From contig NZ_JAIXIG010000009.1 of NCBI RefSeq assembly GCF_020297365.1, positions 49,728-113,727 on the forward strand: a stretch of 64,000 nucleotides of DNA, written 5' to 3'. Under the pieces are notes generated by a model. That model worked only from the letters and a program-made list of their open reading frames with translations. It made no database searches and was not told the origin of the DNA. The stretch is from Curtobacterium oceanosedimentum (GTDB lineage Bacteria > Actinomycetota > Actinomycetes > Actinomycetales > Microbacteriaceae). This document shows positions 33,639 through 42,034 of the stretch, in pieces. Position 1 is the first letter of the stretch. Each line of letters begins with the position of its first letter. A program made the position numbers and the translations under genes.

Positions 33639-35144
33639 CTACAGGGCGCCGGTCGGGCGGGCGACGTAGGGCAGGAGCTGGCTCGGGGTCCAGACGGCAC
33701 GCTCGACCACGCCGACACCCGGACGCGCTGCCTCGACCATCATCCCGTTGCCGGTGTAGATCGAGTCGTGGTAACCGCCTGATGCGGTTCCGTTCGACGA
33801 GTAGAACAGGATGTCGCCGGGCTGGCGCTGCGAGAGCGGGACGAGGCGGCCGATCGAGCTGAAGTGGTTGTACTGCCAGACCACGTTGTGCCCACCGGTC
33901 GAGACGCCCTGCGAGTCGTAGGCCATCATCACCAGGCCGGAGCAGTCCCACGTGTTCGGGCCGGCGCCGCCGAGGACGTACGGCTTGCCGAGCTGTCCGC
34001 GGGCGTAGGAGATCGCGCCGGCGGCCTTCGAGGGGCTGCTCGGCACGGCGGGCTTCGGGGCCGGAGCGGGGGCAGGGGCCGGCTTGGGCGTGCTGGGCTT
34101 CGGGGTGCTCGGCTTCGGCGTGCTGGGCTGCGGGGCGCTGGGCCGCGGCGCGCTCGGCTGCGACGGGGCGGCCGGAGTGTCGGGTCGTGACGGGGTGGCC
34201 GGTGCGTCGTCGGAGCCGCCGCGGTCCCCACCGCCGCTGCTGCTGCCTCCGTTGCCGGTGCCGCCGGTGCCGCTGCCGGTTCCCGCACCGCCGGTGCCGG
34301 CACCGTCGCTGCTGCCCGCGCCGCCGCCGCTGCCCCCGCTGCCGCCGCCGGTCGTGCTCGGGCCCGACTGTCGGGCCAGGGCGGCCTCGGCAGCCTTCGC
34401 CTGCTGGGCGTTCCAGTACGCCGTCTCGGTCGCGACGCTCGTGCCCTTGAGGTAGGCGAGCTGGCGGAGGACCTCGTCCTGCTGCTCCTGCTCCTCCTGC
34501 ACCCTGGCCTGCGCATCGGCGGAGACGTCGTTCGCGGTGGCGAAGGCGGTCTTGGTCGCCTCGGTGGCGTCGTCGAGGGCCCGCTCGGCCGCGGACTGCT
34601 GGGCGGCCAGGGACTCGACCGTCTTCTGGTCGGCACGGGCCTCGGCGAGGATCCTGGCCGACCGCTCGGACAGGTGCGACATCGTGCCGACCCGGTAGAG
34701 CAGGTCACCGGAGTCCGACGAGTCCACGAGCATCGACGTGGACAGGTCGCCGCCGCCCGTACGCGACAGCTCGACGACCAGGCCGGCCACCTGCCCGGCG
34801 GAGTCATCCGCGCGCCCCTCGGCCCGCTCCGACTGCGCGGTCAGGTCGGCGAGGGTGTCCTTCGCCTCCTGCTGCTGCGAGGCGGCCAGCGCGTACGCCT
34901 GCCCGGCCTGCTGCTCCGCGATGCCCGCCTGGTCCGCGGCGTCCTGCAGCGCTCCGAGTCGGTCGCTCAGCTCGTCGACGGTCTGCTGGGCGTCGGCGGC
35001 GTCGGACTTCGCAGCCTTGACGTCGTCCCACGACGGGGTCGACGGAGCCGCCTGGGCCGGGCCGGCGATGACGACGGACAGGCCGAAGCCGAGCACGGCG
35101 ATGGTGGCGATCCCGCAGGAGAGCGAGCGTGTGGACGTGGTCAT
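33639..35144 (-). CDS. Secreted NlpC/P60 peptidoglycan endopeptidase (501 aa)
   Basis: A signal peptide (1-33, ending AGPAQAA) precedes a coiled-coil domain (about 38-250) beginning PSWDDVKAAKSDAADAQ. A Gly/Ser-rich and then PKPSTPKP-rich linker (about 265-390) follows, and then a C-terminal NlpC/P60 domain with catalytic Cys in NTWDCSGLVMMAY and His in GGYHDSIYTG. It cleaves stem peptides in the cell wall, probably at division, as in RipA-like enzymes. ATG 35144. The gene follows an M23 gene with a homologous N-terminus. Confidence 0.9.
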   Translation of the reverse strand: MTTSTRSLSCGIATIAVLGFGLSVVIAGPAQAAPSTPSWDDVKAAKSDAADAQQTVDELSDRLGALQDAADQAGIAEQQAGQAYALAASQQQEAKDTLADLTAQSERAEGRADDSAGQVAGLVVELSRTGGGDLSTSMLVDSSDSGDLLYRVGTMSHLSERSARILAEARADQKTVESLAAQQSAAERALDDATEATKTAFATANDVSADAQARVQEEQEQQDEVLRQLAYLKGTSVATETAYWNAQQAKAAEAALARQSGPSTTGGGSGGSGGGAGSSDGAGTGGAGTGSGTGGTGNGGSSSGGGDRGGSDDAPATPSRPDTPAAPSQPSAPRPSAPQPSTPKPSTPKPSTPKPAPAPAPAPKPAVPSSPSKAAGAISYARGQLGKPYVLGGAGPNTWDCSGLVMMAYDSQGVSTGGHNVVWQYNHFSSIGRLVPLSQRQPGDILFYSSNGTASGGYHDSIYTGNGMMVEAARPGVGVVERAVWTPSQLLPYVARPTGAL

Positions 35145-35178
35145 GACGTGGATCGGTGCCTCTCGGACGCGCTGGTGC

Positions 35179-36456
35179 TCATACCGAGATCCCCCGCGCT
35201 GCCATGAAGGGGACCGGGTCGACGGCAGCACCGTTGACCCGGGTCTCGAAGTGGAGGTGACACCCGGTGGACCAGCCGGTCGAGCCGATCTTGGCGATCT
35301 GCTGCCCCGCGGTGACGTGCTGGCCGGCGGTGACGAGGATGCCACCGTCGACCACGTGCCCGTAGGCGGTGGAGATGCCGCCGCCGTTGTCCAGGATGAC
35401 CTCGTTGCCGTAGCCGCCGCCGTTGCCCGCGAAGGTCACGGTGCCGTCGTGGGCCGCGTAGATGGGGGCGTTGCAGGCGGGCGCGAGGTCGACCCCGGCG
35501 TGCAGCGCGGTGTAGTGCGTGTACGGGTCGACGCGGTAGCCGTACGGGCTGGTCTGGAACCCGCCGGACGGCCGGACCCACCCTGCCGCGTTGGCCGACC
35601 CGCCACCGGCACCGCCCTGGCTGGTCGTCGGGGCGTTCGCGGCCGCCTTCGCTGCCGCCGCGGCGATGCGGGCCTGCCGGGCCTTCTCGGCGGCGACGCC
35701 CTTGCGGTAGTCGGCCTCGACGCCGCGCTGCTTCGAGGTGAGGGCGGTCAGCTGCGCCTCGAGCCGGGCCTCGTTGTCGTTCTGGGCGTCCACGGCGGAC
35801 TGGGCCGCGTCGGCGGCACCCTGCGCCTGTTGCATCTTCGACTGCGCCGCGTCGGCCAGGTCACCGAGGGCCTTCTTCGCACGGTCGGCCTTGTCGGCCA
35901 GGCCCTGGGCGACACCGCGGTCCTGCGACGCCTGGGAGTAGATGCCGTCGGCCTGCTCGGTGAGCTTCGACATGGCGCCGAGCTCGTACAGCAGGTCGTC
36001 AGAGTCGGACGGGTGCGTGAGGATGTCGGTCGTCACGTCGTCCCCGCTGGCCCGACCGAGCTGTGCGGCGAGCTGCCCGGCCTGTTCCTCGGACTCCGCT
36101 GCGGTCTGCTCGGCCTCGTCCGCCTGCGACTGGAATGTGTGCTGCTTCAGCGTCGCGGCGTCGTACTTCGTCTGCGCCGCCTGGTACGCCTCGCCCGCCG
36201 CCTGCGCAGCCTTCCGCTTGGCGGTCGCCTCGGACCGGAGCGAGGTGATGAGCGACTCGATCTCGTGCACCTTGTCCCGCTGGGCGCTCGTCGAGGACTT
36301 CGCCCGCTGCACCTCGTCCCAGCTCGGGTAGTCCACCGCGCTGGCGGACGACGTCGGCGACAGCGCGGCGAGCGTGCCGGCGGTGAGCGCGACGGCGACC
36401 GCGGCGGCGACGAGGCGGCTGCGGGCGGGGCGGGAGAACTGCGGAGAGGTCGTCAT
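35179..36456 (-). CDS. Secreted M23 (LytM-type) peptidoglycan endopeptidase (425 aa)
   Basis: A signal peptide (about 1-38, ending SSASA) precedes YPSWDEVQRAKSSTSAQRD and a long coiled coil (about 45-270), an Ala-rich segment, then the peptidase. LHAGVDLAP carries the first zinc His and Asp, and GCHLHFETRVNG gives the second zinc His; STAYGHVVDGG is also present. ATG 36456. The N-terminal half is paralogous to that of the NlpC/P60 neighbour (DLLYELGAMSKLTE versus DLLYRVGTMSHLSE). GTAACA repeats lie upstream. Confidence 0.9.
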   Translation of the reverse strand: MTTSPQFSRPARSRLVAAAVAVALTAGTLAALSPTSSASAVDYPSWDEVQRAKSSTSAQRDKVHEIESLITSLRSEATAKRKAAQAAGEAYQAAQTKYDAATLKQHTFQSQADEAEQTAAESEEQAGQLAAQLGRASGDDVTTDILTHPSDSDDLLYELGAMSKLTEQADGIYSQASQDRGVAQGLADKADRAKKALGDLADAAQSKMQQAQGAADAAQSAVDAQNDNEARLEAQLTALTSKQRGVEADYRKGVAAEKARQARIAAAAAKAAANAPTTSQGGAGGGSANAAGWVRPSGGFQTSPYGYRVDPYTHYTALHAGVDLAPACNAPIYAAHDGTVTFAGNGGGYGNEVILDNGGGISTAYGHVVDGGILVTAGQHVTAGQQIAKIGSTGWSTGCHLHFETRVNGAAVDPVPFMAARGISV

Positions 36457-36469
36457 GGGTCTCGATTTC

Positions 36470-36525
36470 GTAACAGCGCGGCATGGCTCACGCACGTAAC
36501 ACTGTCAACACACGCAACAGTAACA
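36470..36525 (-). promoter_or_regulatory. Three GTAACA direct repeats upstream of the cell-wall hydrolases
   Basis: GTAACA (plus strand) occurs at 36470, 36496 and 36520, spaced 26 and 24 bases, 15-70 bases before the M23 start. Helical phasing suggests a cooperative regulator. The word resembles the GTAAC repeats reported for actinobacterial MtrA, which controls cell-wall genes. TTGACA lies within the array on the minus strand (36507-36502) as a possible -35. Confidence 0.45.
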
Positions 36526-36715
36526 ACAGCGGCCCCAGGCTCGACAGCCCCTCGGTCGAGGGGCGGGACCGGCGTCGATGCTGGCATCGTGACCCGGTAG
36601 ACAGCCGGGCGGCGAGGGCGCGACACGCCGGGGATGCACGTTCGACGGGCTCGGATTTGTGAAACCCGGAGGGCGTCCGTATGCTTGTCCATCGGTAGCG
36701 CGATGCACTGCTTGC

Positions 36716-36788
36716 GGCCCTATCGTTTAGTGGCCTAGGACACCGCCCTTTCACGGCGGCAGCACGGGTTCGAATCCCGTTGGGGTCA
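36716..36788 (+). tRNA. tRNA-Glu (anticodon TTC)
   Basis: The acceptor GGCCCTA pairs with TGGGGTC through two G-U pairs. The anticodon arm is CCGCC-CTTTCAC-GGCGG with TTC, and the T arm is ACGGG-TTCGAAT-CCCGT. No CCA is encoded. First of three tRNA genes. Confidence 0.95.
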
Positions 36789-36864
36789 CTCCTTGAGTGA
36801 GCAAGCAAGTAGTACTGAACAACACCACAGCAAGTCACAACATGCAGTACCCACAACACAACAT

Positions 36865-36941
36865 GGCCCTGTAGCGCAGCTGGTTAGCGTGCCGCCCTGT
36901 CACGGCGGAGGTCGCGGGTTCAAGTCCCGTCAGGGTCGCCA
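36865..36941 (+). tRNA. tRNA-Asp (anticodon GTC)
   Basis: The acceptor GGCCCTG pairs with CAGGGTC. The anticodon arm is CCGCC-CTGTCAC-GGCGG with GTC. The T arm is GCGGG-TTCAAGT-CCCGT. CCA is encoded at 36939-36941. The tRNA-Phe gene begins 2 bases later. Confidence 0.95.
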
Positions 36942-36942
36942 C

Positions 36943-37015
36943 GGCTGGATAGCTCAGTTGGTAGAGCGTTCGACTGAAAATCGAAAGGTCCACGGATCGA
37001 TGCCGTGTCCAGCCA
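36943..37015 (+). tRNA. tRNA-Phe (anticodon GAA)
   Basis: The acceptor GGCTGGA pairs with TCCAGCC. The anticodon arm is TTCGA-CTGAAAA-TCGAA with GAA. The T arm is CACGG-ATCGATG-CCGTG, in which position 54 is A rather than the usual T. CCA is not encoded. Followed by a strong terminator. Confidence 0.93.
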
Positions 37016-37023
37016 CCGGTGAA

Positions 37024-37047
37024 GGCCCCCTGCTTCGGCAGGGGGCC
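37024..37047 (+). terminator. Terminator of the tRNA Glu-Asp-Phe cluster
   Basis: A perfect 10-base G/C stem (37024-37033 with 37038-37047), extended by two A-T pairs, with a TTCG loop and then TTTTC. A classic rho-independent terminator. Confidence 0.93.
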
Positions 37048-37094
37048 TTTTCGGTTGTCTGGGTGTCTCGAGCGTCGGTCGAACGCCTGTCGTT

Positions 37095-37156
37095 CGCACA
37101 ACCGAAGTCACCCGGAACCACGCGCAGGTGCGGTTCGGGGTGACTTCGGTTGTGCG
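37095..37156. repeat. 62-base palindromic repeat (GCACAACCGAAGTCAC family)
   Basis: Perfect 18-base arms (37096-37113 with 37138-37155, flanked by one more C-G pair) enclose an inner GAACC/GGTTC stem. The left arm matches 10301-10327. It lies between the tRNA terminator and the end of the aldo/keto reductase gene. Two copies of GCGGCTCGCGTCCGC follow (37155 and 37194). Confidence 0.75.
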
Positions 37157-37224
37157 GCTCGCGTCCGCGCGGGGTCGCTGACGGCCTGGAGGCGCGGCTC
37201 GCGTCCGCCAGGCCGCCGTCGGAC

Positions 37225-38235
37225 TCAGGCCTCGCGGGTCTTCGGGCTGCTGTCGTTCGTCTTCGCCGGGTCGCGCTCGACCACGGCACCGAGGGCGTCG
37301 TCGATGCGGGTCATCAGCTCGGCGGGGATCTGCACCCCGGCAGCGCCGGCGTTGTCGTGCACCTGCTCCGGTCGCGATGCCCCGATGATCGCCGAGGCGA
37401 CGTTCTCGTTCTGCAGCACCCAGGCCACGGCGAGCTGCGCCATCGACAGGTCGAGCTCCTTCGCGATCGGCTCGAGCTCCTGCACCGACGACAGCACCTC
37501 GTCGCGCATGAACCGCTTGATCATGTCCGCGCCGCCCTTCTCGTCCGTGGCGCGCGAGCCCTCGGGCAGCGGCTGACCCGGCTTGTACTTGCCGGTCAGC
37601 ACGCCCTGGGCGATGGGCGACCAGACGATCTGCGAGATGCTGAGCTCCTTCGAGGTCGGCACCACTTCTTCCTCGATGACCCGCCACAGCGCCGAGTACT
37701 GCGGCTGGTTCGAGATGAGCTGGAACCCGAGGTCCTTCGCCAGCGCAGCGCCGGCACGGAGCTGGTCCGCCGTCCACTCGCTCACGCCGACGTACAGGAC
37801 CTTGCCCTGCCGCACGATGTCGGCGAAGGCCTGCATCGTCTCTTCGAGGGGGGTCTCGTGGTCGTAGCGGTGCGCCTGGTACAGGTCGACGTAGTCGGTC
37901 TGCAGCCGCTCGAGCGAACCGTCGATCGACTCGAGGATGTGCTTGCGGGACAGGCCTGTGTCGTTGTGGCCCTTCGGCCCCGTCGGACCGAAGACCTTCG
38001 TGGCGATCTCGAGGGACTGGCGCCGCTCCCCCTTGAGCGCTTCGCCCAGGACGGTCTCGGCGCCGGTGTTGGCGTAGACGTCGGCGGTGTCGAACGTCGA
38101 GATGCCGACCTCCAGCGCGGCCTTGACGCAGGCGATCGCCGCGTCGTTCTCGACCTGGGAGGCGTGGGTGAGCCAGTTGCCGTAGGTGATCTCGGAGACC
38201 TTGAGGCCCGAGTTGCCGAGGTAGCGGTACTCCAT
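37225..38235 (-). CDS. Aldo/keto reductase, Kv-beta/AKR11-like (336 aa)
   Basis: An NADPH-dependent oxidoreductase with a TIM-barrel. ATG 38235 (MEYRYLGNSGLKVSE) has AGGAG about 11 bases upstream. The catalytic tetrad is visible as FDTADVY (Asp and Tyr), the Lys in EIATKVFGP and the His in LYQAHRYD. The C-terminus has the cofactor motif AIIGASRPEQV. It probably reduces sugar or carbonyl aldehydes; the substrate is unknown. Confidence 0.9.
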   Translation of the reverse strand: MEYRYLGNSGLKVSEITYGNWLTHASQVENDAAIACVKAALEVGISTFDTADVYANTGAETVLGEALKGERRQSLEIATKVFGPTGPKGHNDTGLSRKHILESIDGSLERLQTDYVDLYQAHRYDHETPLEETMQAFADIVRQGKVLYVGVSEWTADQLRAGAALAKDLGFQLISNQPQYSALWRVIEEEVVPTSKELSISQIVWSPIAQGVLTGKYKPGQPLPEGSRATDEKGGADMIKRFMRDEVLSSVQELEPIAKELDLSMAQLAVAWVLQNENVASAIIGASRPEQVHDNAGAAGVQIPAELMTRIDDALGAVVERDPAKTNDSSPKTREA

Positions 38236-38603
38236 GTGCGTGTCACTCCTGTCGTGGGACGCGTCGGTGCGACCCGAACCGTGACGGTAGTCCGACGTCG
38301 CCGCCGCGTACTCGGCAACGTGGCGCGGCGCTGTACGCTGATGTTTCAGGAGTGGTGGGGAAAGACGAAACCCCGGCGATGTGGCCTGAGCCAGGGATCG
38401 TTCCGGGGTCTTCGCCGACAACGGTAGCAGCCGGGACCACGACTACGCGGTCGAGCTGCTCGGGTGGATCATCCCGCACGCGGCGAGCTGGGCCGCGGAG
38501 ACCACCTCGCTGCACGTCGTGCTCCGCGCCCGCCCCGACGTGGGGGTGCAGGATCGGTAGGAGTGCGGCACGGAGCAGTGCAGCCAGGAGCGAGGGAGCA
38601 CCC
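38236..38603. other. Intergenic stretch with hairpin and coding-like remnant
   Basis: About 370 bases lie between the divergent reductase and epimerase genes. ACCCCGG near 38375 can pair with CCGGGGT near 38411, around an inner CCTG/CAGG stem. A frame after a TGA reads VFADNGSSRDHDYAVELLG and ends LRARPDVGVQDR before a TAG near 38560. Its third positions are almost all G/C, but it has no start codon. It may be a gene fragment. A ribosome site GAGGGAG lies before the epimerase ATG. Confidence 0.4.
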
Positions 38604-39596
38604 ATGACCGGGGCGAACGTGTTGTTCATCGGCGGGAGCGGCGTCATCAGCGCCGCCTGTGTCCGCGAAGCCGTCGAGCAGGGGTTCGACGTGACCGTGC
38701 TCAACCGGGGGACCACCGGGGGCAGGCCGATCCCGGAGGGCGTGACGCGCCTCCAGGCCGACGTGTCGGACCGCAGCGCCCTGGCGGACGCACTGGGCGA
38801 CCGCCGGTTCGACGTGGTGGTGAACTGGATCGCCTTCACGCCGGACCAGGTGCAGGCCGACGTCGACTTCTTCGCCGGGCGAACGCGGCAGTACGTGTTC
38901 ATCAGCTCGGCCTCGGCGTACCAGACGCCGGCGACGCACCTGCCGATCACGGAGTCGACGCCGCTGAAGAACCCGTACTGGCAGTACTCGCGCGACAAGA
39001 TCGCGTGCGAGGAGCTGCTGATGCAGGCCTACCGGGAGCAGGACTTCCCGGTGACGATCGTGCGGCCGTCGCACACCTACGACGAGACGAAGCTGCCGCT
39101 GACCGGCGGGTGGACCGCGGTCGCGCGGATGCGCGCCGGCAAGCCGATCATCATCACGGGCGACGGCAGCTCGCTGTGGACGCTCACGCACAGCCGCGAC
39201 TTCGCGGTCGGGTTCACGGGGCTGCTCGACCGGGCCGAGGCCATCGGCGAGCCGTTCACGATCACGAGCGACGAGGCGCCGACGTGGAACGCCATCGCGC
39301 AGGAGATCGCGGCGGCGGCCGGGGTCGACGACCTGCGGATCGTGCACGTGCCGGCGGACGCCATCAACGCCGTGGACCCGGAGTGGGGTGCGGCACTGCT
39401 CGGCGACAAGGCGAACAGCTCGGTGTTCGACAACAGCAAGGTCCGGTCGCTCGTGCCCTGGTACCGGCCCCGCACGCCGTACCGGCACGGGGTGCGCGAG
39501 GTCATCGCCTGGTACGAGGCACACCCCGAGGAGCAGGTCGTGGACGAGCGGCTCGACGGGCTGATGGACGAGCTGGCGGAGCGCTGGGCGGTGTGA
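38604..39596 (+). CDS. SDR-family NAD-dependent epimerase/dehydratase (330 aa)
   Basis: An extended short-chain dehydrogenase with N-terminal nucleotide site VLFIGGSGVISAAC, in which the third Gly of the GxxGxxG motif is Ser. The catalytic Tyr and Lys are in YSRDK (YWQYSRDKIACEE), with SSASAYQ as the Ser region. IVRPSHTYDE marks the substrate pocket. ATG 38604 has GAGGGAG upstream. Likely acts on nucleotide-sugar substrates; unproven. Converges on rocD. Confidence 0.85.
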   Translation: MTGANVLFIGGSGVISAACVREAVEQGFDVTVLNRGTTGGRPIPEGVTRLQADVSDRSALADALGDRRFDVVVNWIAFTPDQVQADVDFFAGRTRQYVFISSASAYQTPATHLPITESTPLKNPYWQYSRDKIACEELLMQAYREQDFPVTIVRPSHTYDETKLPLTGGWTAVARMRAGKPIIITGDGSSLWTLTHSRDFAVGFTGLLDRAEAIGEPFTITSDEAPTWNAIAQEIAAAAGVDDLRIVHVPADAINAVDPEWGAALLGDKANSSVFDNSKVRSLVPWYRPRTPYRHGVREVIAWYEAHPEEQVVDERLDGLMDELAERWAV

Positions 39597-39609
39597 GCCG
39601 GGCGCTTCA

Positions 39610-39660
39610 GTGAGCAGAAGACGTCAGGTCGCTTGCGATGACCCGACGTCTTCTGCTCAC
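39610..39660. terminator. Bidirectional palindromic terminator (GTGAGCAG family)
   Basis: Perfect 16-base arms (39610-39625 with 39645-39660), beginning GTGAGCAGAAGACG, with an inner GGTC/GACC stem. It lies between the convergent ends of the epimerase and rocD. The arm resembles that at 47339. Confidence 0.85.
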
Positions 39661-39668
39661 TCGGCGAG

Positions 39669-40898
39669 CTACCCGCGCGCGGCGAGCACCTCGCCCAGGG
39701 TCGCGATCGCGAAGCGGATCTCGTCGTCGGTGACGACGAGGGGCGGTGCGAAGCGGATCGTCGACCCGTGGGTGTCCTTCACCAGGAGCCCGCGGTCGGC
39801 GAGGTCCTTCGCGATCGCCTTGCCGGTGCCGAGCGCGGGGTCGATGTCGATCCCCGCCCAGAGTCCGGCGACGCGGTGCGACACGACCCCGTGCCCGACG
39901 AGCTCGTCGAGCAGGCCGCGCAGCAGCGGTTCGCCCTCGAGGGCCCGCTGCTGGAACGTGCCCTCACCGAGCATCGCCACGACCTCGGCGCCGACGGCTG
40001 CGGCGAGCGGGTTCCCGCCGAAGGTCGATCCGTGCTCGCCGGGGCGCAGGACACCGAGGACCTCGCGCGAGCCCACCACCGCGGAGACCGGCACGATCCC
40101 GCCGCCCAGGGCCTTGCCGAGCGTGATGAGATCGGGGCGCACGCCGACGCGCTGCACCGCCAGGGTGTGGCCCGTGCGACCGAGGCCGGACTGGATCTCG
40201 TCGGCGACGAACAGCGCGCCGAACTCGTCGCAGATCTCCCGGACGGACGGCAGGTACGACTCCGGCGGGATGACCACGCCGCCCTCACCCTGGATCGGCT
40301 CGAGCAGCACGGCGACGACGGTCTCGTCCATCGCCTCGCGCAGGGCAGCGGCGTCGCCGTACGGCACCGTGCGGAAGCCCGGCGTGTACGGACCGAAGTC
40401 GTCGCGGGCGTCGGGATCGTCGGAGAACGAGATGATCGTCGTGGTCCGGCCGTGGAAGTTCCCGGACGCGACGATGATCGTGGCCCGGTCGGCTGGCACA
40501 CCCTTGACGCGGTAGCCCCACGCGCGGGACACCTTGATCGCGGACTCGACGGCCTCGGCACCGGTGTTCATCGGCAGGACCATCTCGGTCCCCGTCAGCT
40601 CCGCCAACGCCGCAGCGAACGGCCCGAGCTGGTCGTTCACGAACGCGCGGCTCGTGAGCGTCACCCGCTCGAGCTGGGCCCGCGCGGCATCGAGCAGCCG
40701 GGGGTTGCCGTGGCCGAAGTTCACGGCGGAGTACGCGGCGAGGCCGTCCAGGTACTGCTTGCCGTCGACGTCAGTGACGGTCGCTCCGGCACCCGACGCG
40801 ATGACGACGGGCAGCGGGCTGTAGTTGTGCGCGAGGGCGCGGTCCTCGACGGCGAGCGCCGCCGCGGTGTTGACCCCGAGCGATGCTGCCGCCGACAT
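39669..40898 (-). CDS. rocD: Ornithine aminotransferase
   Basis: A PLP-dependent class III aminotransferase that converts ornithine to glutamate-semialdehyde. SAVNFGHGNPRLLDA, MNTGAEAVESAIKV, NFHGRTTTIISFSDD, VADEIQSGLGRTG and the PLP lysine in LGKALGGG (Lys262) match the ornithine branch. ATG 40898 overlaps the stop of the upstream deiminase-fold gene (ATGA), so the two are coupled. Together with PutA (47425-50997) arginine or ornithine carbon could reach glutamate. 409 aa. Confidence 0.92.
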   Translation of the reverse strand: MSAAASLGVNTAAALAVEDRALAHNYSPLPVVIASGAGATVTDVDGKQYLDGLAAYSAVNFGHGNPRLLDAARAQLERVTLTSRAFVNDQLGPFAAALAELTGTEMVLPMNTGAEAVESAIKVSRAWGYRVKGVPADRATIIVASGNFHGRTTTIISFSDDPDARDDFGPYTPGFRTVPYGDAAALREAMDETVVAVLLEPIQGEGGVVIPPESYLPSVREICDEFGALFVADEIQSGLGRTGHTLAVQRVGVRPDLITLGKALGGGIVPVSAVVGSREVLGVLRPGEHGSTFGGNPLAAAVGAEVVAMLGEGTFQQRALEGEPLLRGLLDELVGHGVVSHRVAGLWAGIDIDPALGTGKAIAKDLADRGLLVKDTHGSTIRFAPPLVVTDDEIRFAIATLGEVLAARG

Positions 40899-41800
40899 CA
40901 GCTGACCCCGAGGGAACGCGCGACCGAGGTGCCGGTGCCGACCGGGTGCAGGTCGAGCGTGCAGCACTTCACGCCGCCACCGCCGAGCAGCAGCTCGGAC
41001 AGGTCGACGCCGATCGGGTTGTACCCCTTCTCCTTCAGCTGCTCGGCAAACCGAACAGCCCGGGCGGCGATCACGACGTTGTACCCGTCGGAGTACGAGT
41101 TCAAGCCGAGGATGGCGGCGTCCTCCTCCGTCGCGATGATCGCGTCGGGGAAGCGCTCGCGCAGGATCGCCAGCGACGGCTCGTCGAAGGCGCTCTCCAG
41201 GTAGGCGATGTTCGACGTCCCGTCCGCCGCGGGCTCGGGGTCGAGCACGGCGATGGCGGTGTCGAGGTGGTAGAAGCTCGGGTTGATGAGCTTGAGCGTG
41301 ACGACCTCGCGGCCGTAGATGCGGGCGAGCTCGTCGTGCGAGGTGCTGTCCGACCGGAAGCCGGTGCCGGCGAAGATGGTGTCGCCGATGAGCAGGAAGT
41401 CACCCTCGCCCTCGTTGGTCTGCTCCGGCTCGGCGACCGTCAGACCGGCATCGCGGAACCAGTCCATGTAGGCGGGACCCTCGGGCTGGCGCTCCGGGTA
41501 CTGGAACTTCGCACCGTACGCGATGCCGTCGAGCACGAAGCCGCCGTTGGCCGCGTAGACCATGTCGGGCAGCCCGTCGATCGGGTCGATGTACGAGATG
41601 TCGAAGCCGAGCTGCTCGTAGACGGCGACGAGCGACTCCCACTGCTCGACGGCCTTCGACGTGTCGGTCGGCTCCTCCGGGTGCATCCACGGGTTGATCC
41701 GGTAGCTCACCGTGTAGAAGTCCGGCTTGCACATCAGGATCGTGCGCTTCGTGGCGACACGGGCCGGAGCGGCGGGAGTGGCGGGTGCGGTGTTCGACAT
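40898..41800 (-). CDS. Arginine-deiminase-fold hydrolase (dimethylargininase / arginine dihydrolase-like, 300 aa)
   Basis: A guanidine-modifying fold. LPDMVYAANGGFVLDG (78-93) holds the substrate Asp, NEGEGDF (129-135) the acidic pair, FYHLDTAIAVL the catalytic His178, and GGGGVKCCTL the nucleophile Cys279. The ribosome site GGAGG lies 4 bases before ATG 41800. Dimethylargininase is the common label. Coupling to rocD, however, suggests it may yield ornithine directly, as arginine dihydrolases of the ArgZ type do. The divergent AsnC gene probably regulates it. Confidence 0.85.
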   Translation of the reverse strand: MSNTAPATPAAPARVATKRTILMCKPDFYTVSYRINPWMHPEEPTDTSKAVEQWESLVAVYEQLGFDISYIDPIDGLPDMVYAANGGFVLDGIAYGAKFQYPERQPEGPAYMDWFRDAGLTVAEPEQTNEGEGDFLLIGDTIFAGTGFRSDSTSHDELARIYGREVVTLKLINPSFYHLDTAIAVLDPEPAADGTSNIAYLESAFDEPSLAILRERFPDAIIATEEDAAILGLNSYSDGYNVVIAARAVRFAEQLKEKGYNPIGVDLSELLLGGGGVKCCTLDLHPVGTGTSVARSLGVS

Positions 41801-42019
41801 CAGTCCTCCGAGGACCGGGGCCCGAGCCTGCCAGGAACCACCACTGAAAGTTGCTCCGGCGAGATGCAGGCTCACTCGCCGTAGCGGACCAGGTCGACGC
41901 CACGGAAAGTCTGGCACGAACCGTCCGACGAGTGCAGTCCCCCGCTGCCCACGGCTTGGCACCCGTTCGGGTGACGCACGTTTCGTGCGCGGAACCATCT
42001 GGACTCGCAAGAAGTCGGC

Positions 42020-42034
42020 GTACGATGGTCGTAC
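42020..42034 (+). promoter_or_regulatory. Operator-like palindrome and leaderless -10 of the AsnC gene
   Basis: GTACGA-TGG-TCGTAC is a perfect dyad ending at the base before ATG 42035. It includes TACGAT, a -10 box 8 bases before the start. Autoregulation by the AsnC protein at this site is plausible. Confidence 0.5.

Noticed and set aside
36457..36715. c-di-AMP (ydaO-type) riboswitch before the wall-hydrolase genes
   Set aside because: Such elements are common before actinobacterial wall hydrolases, but the conserved core is not visible here; only GTAACA repeats are.
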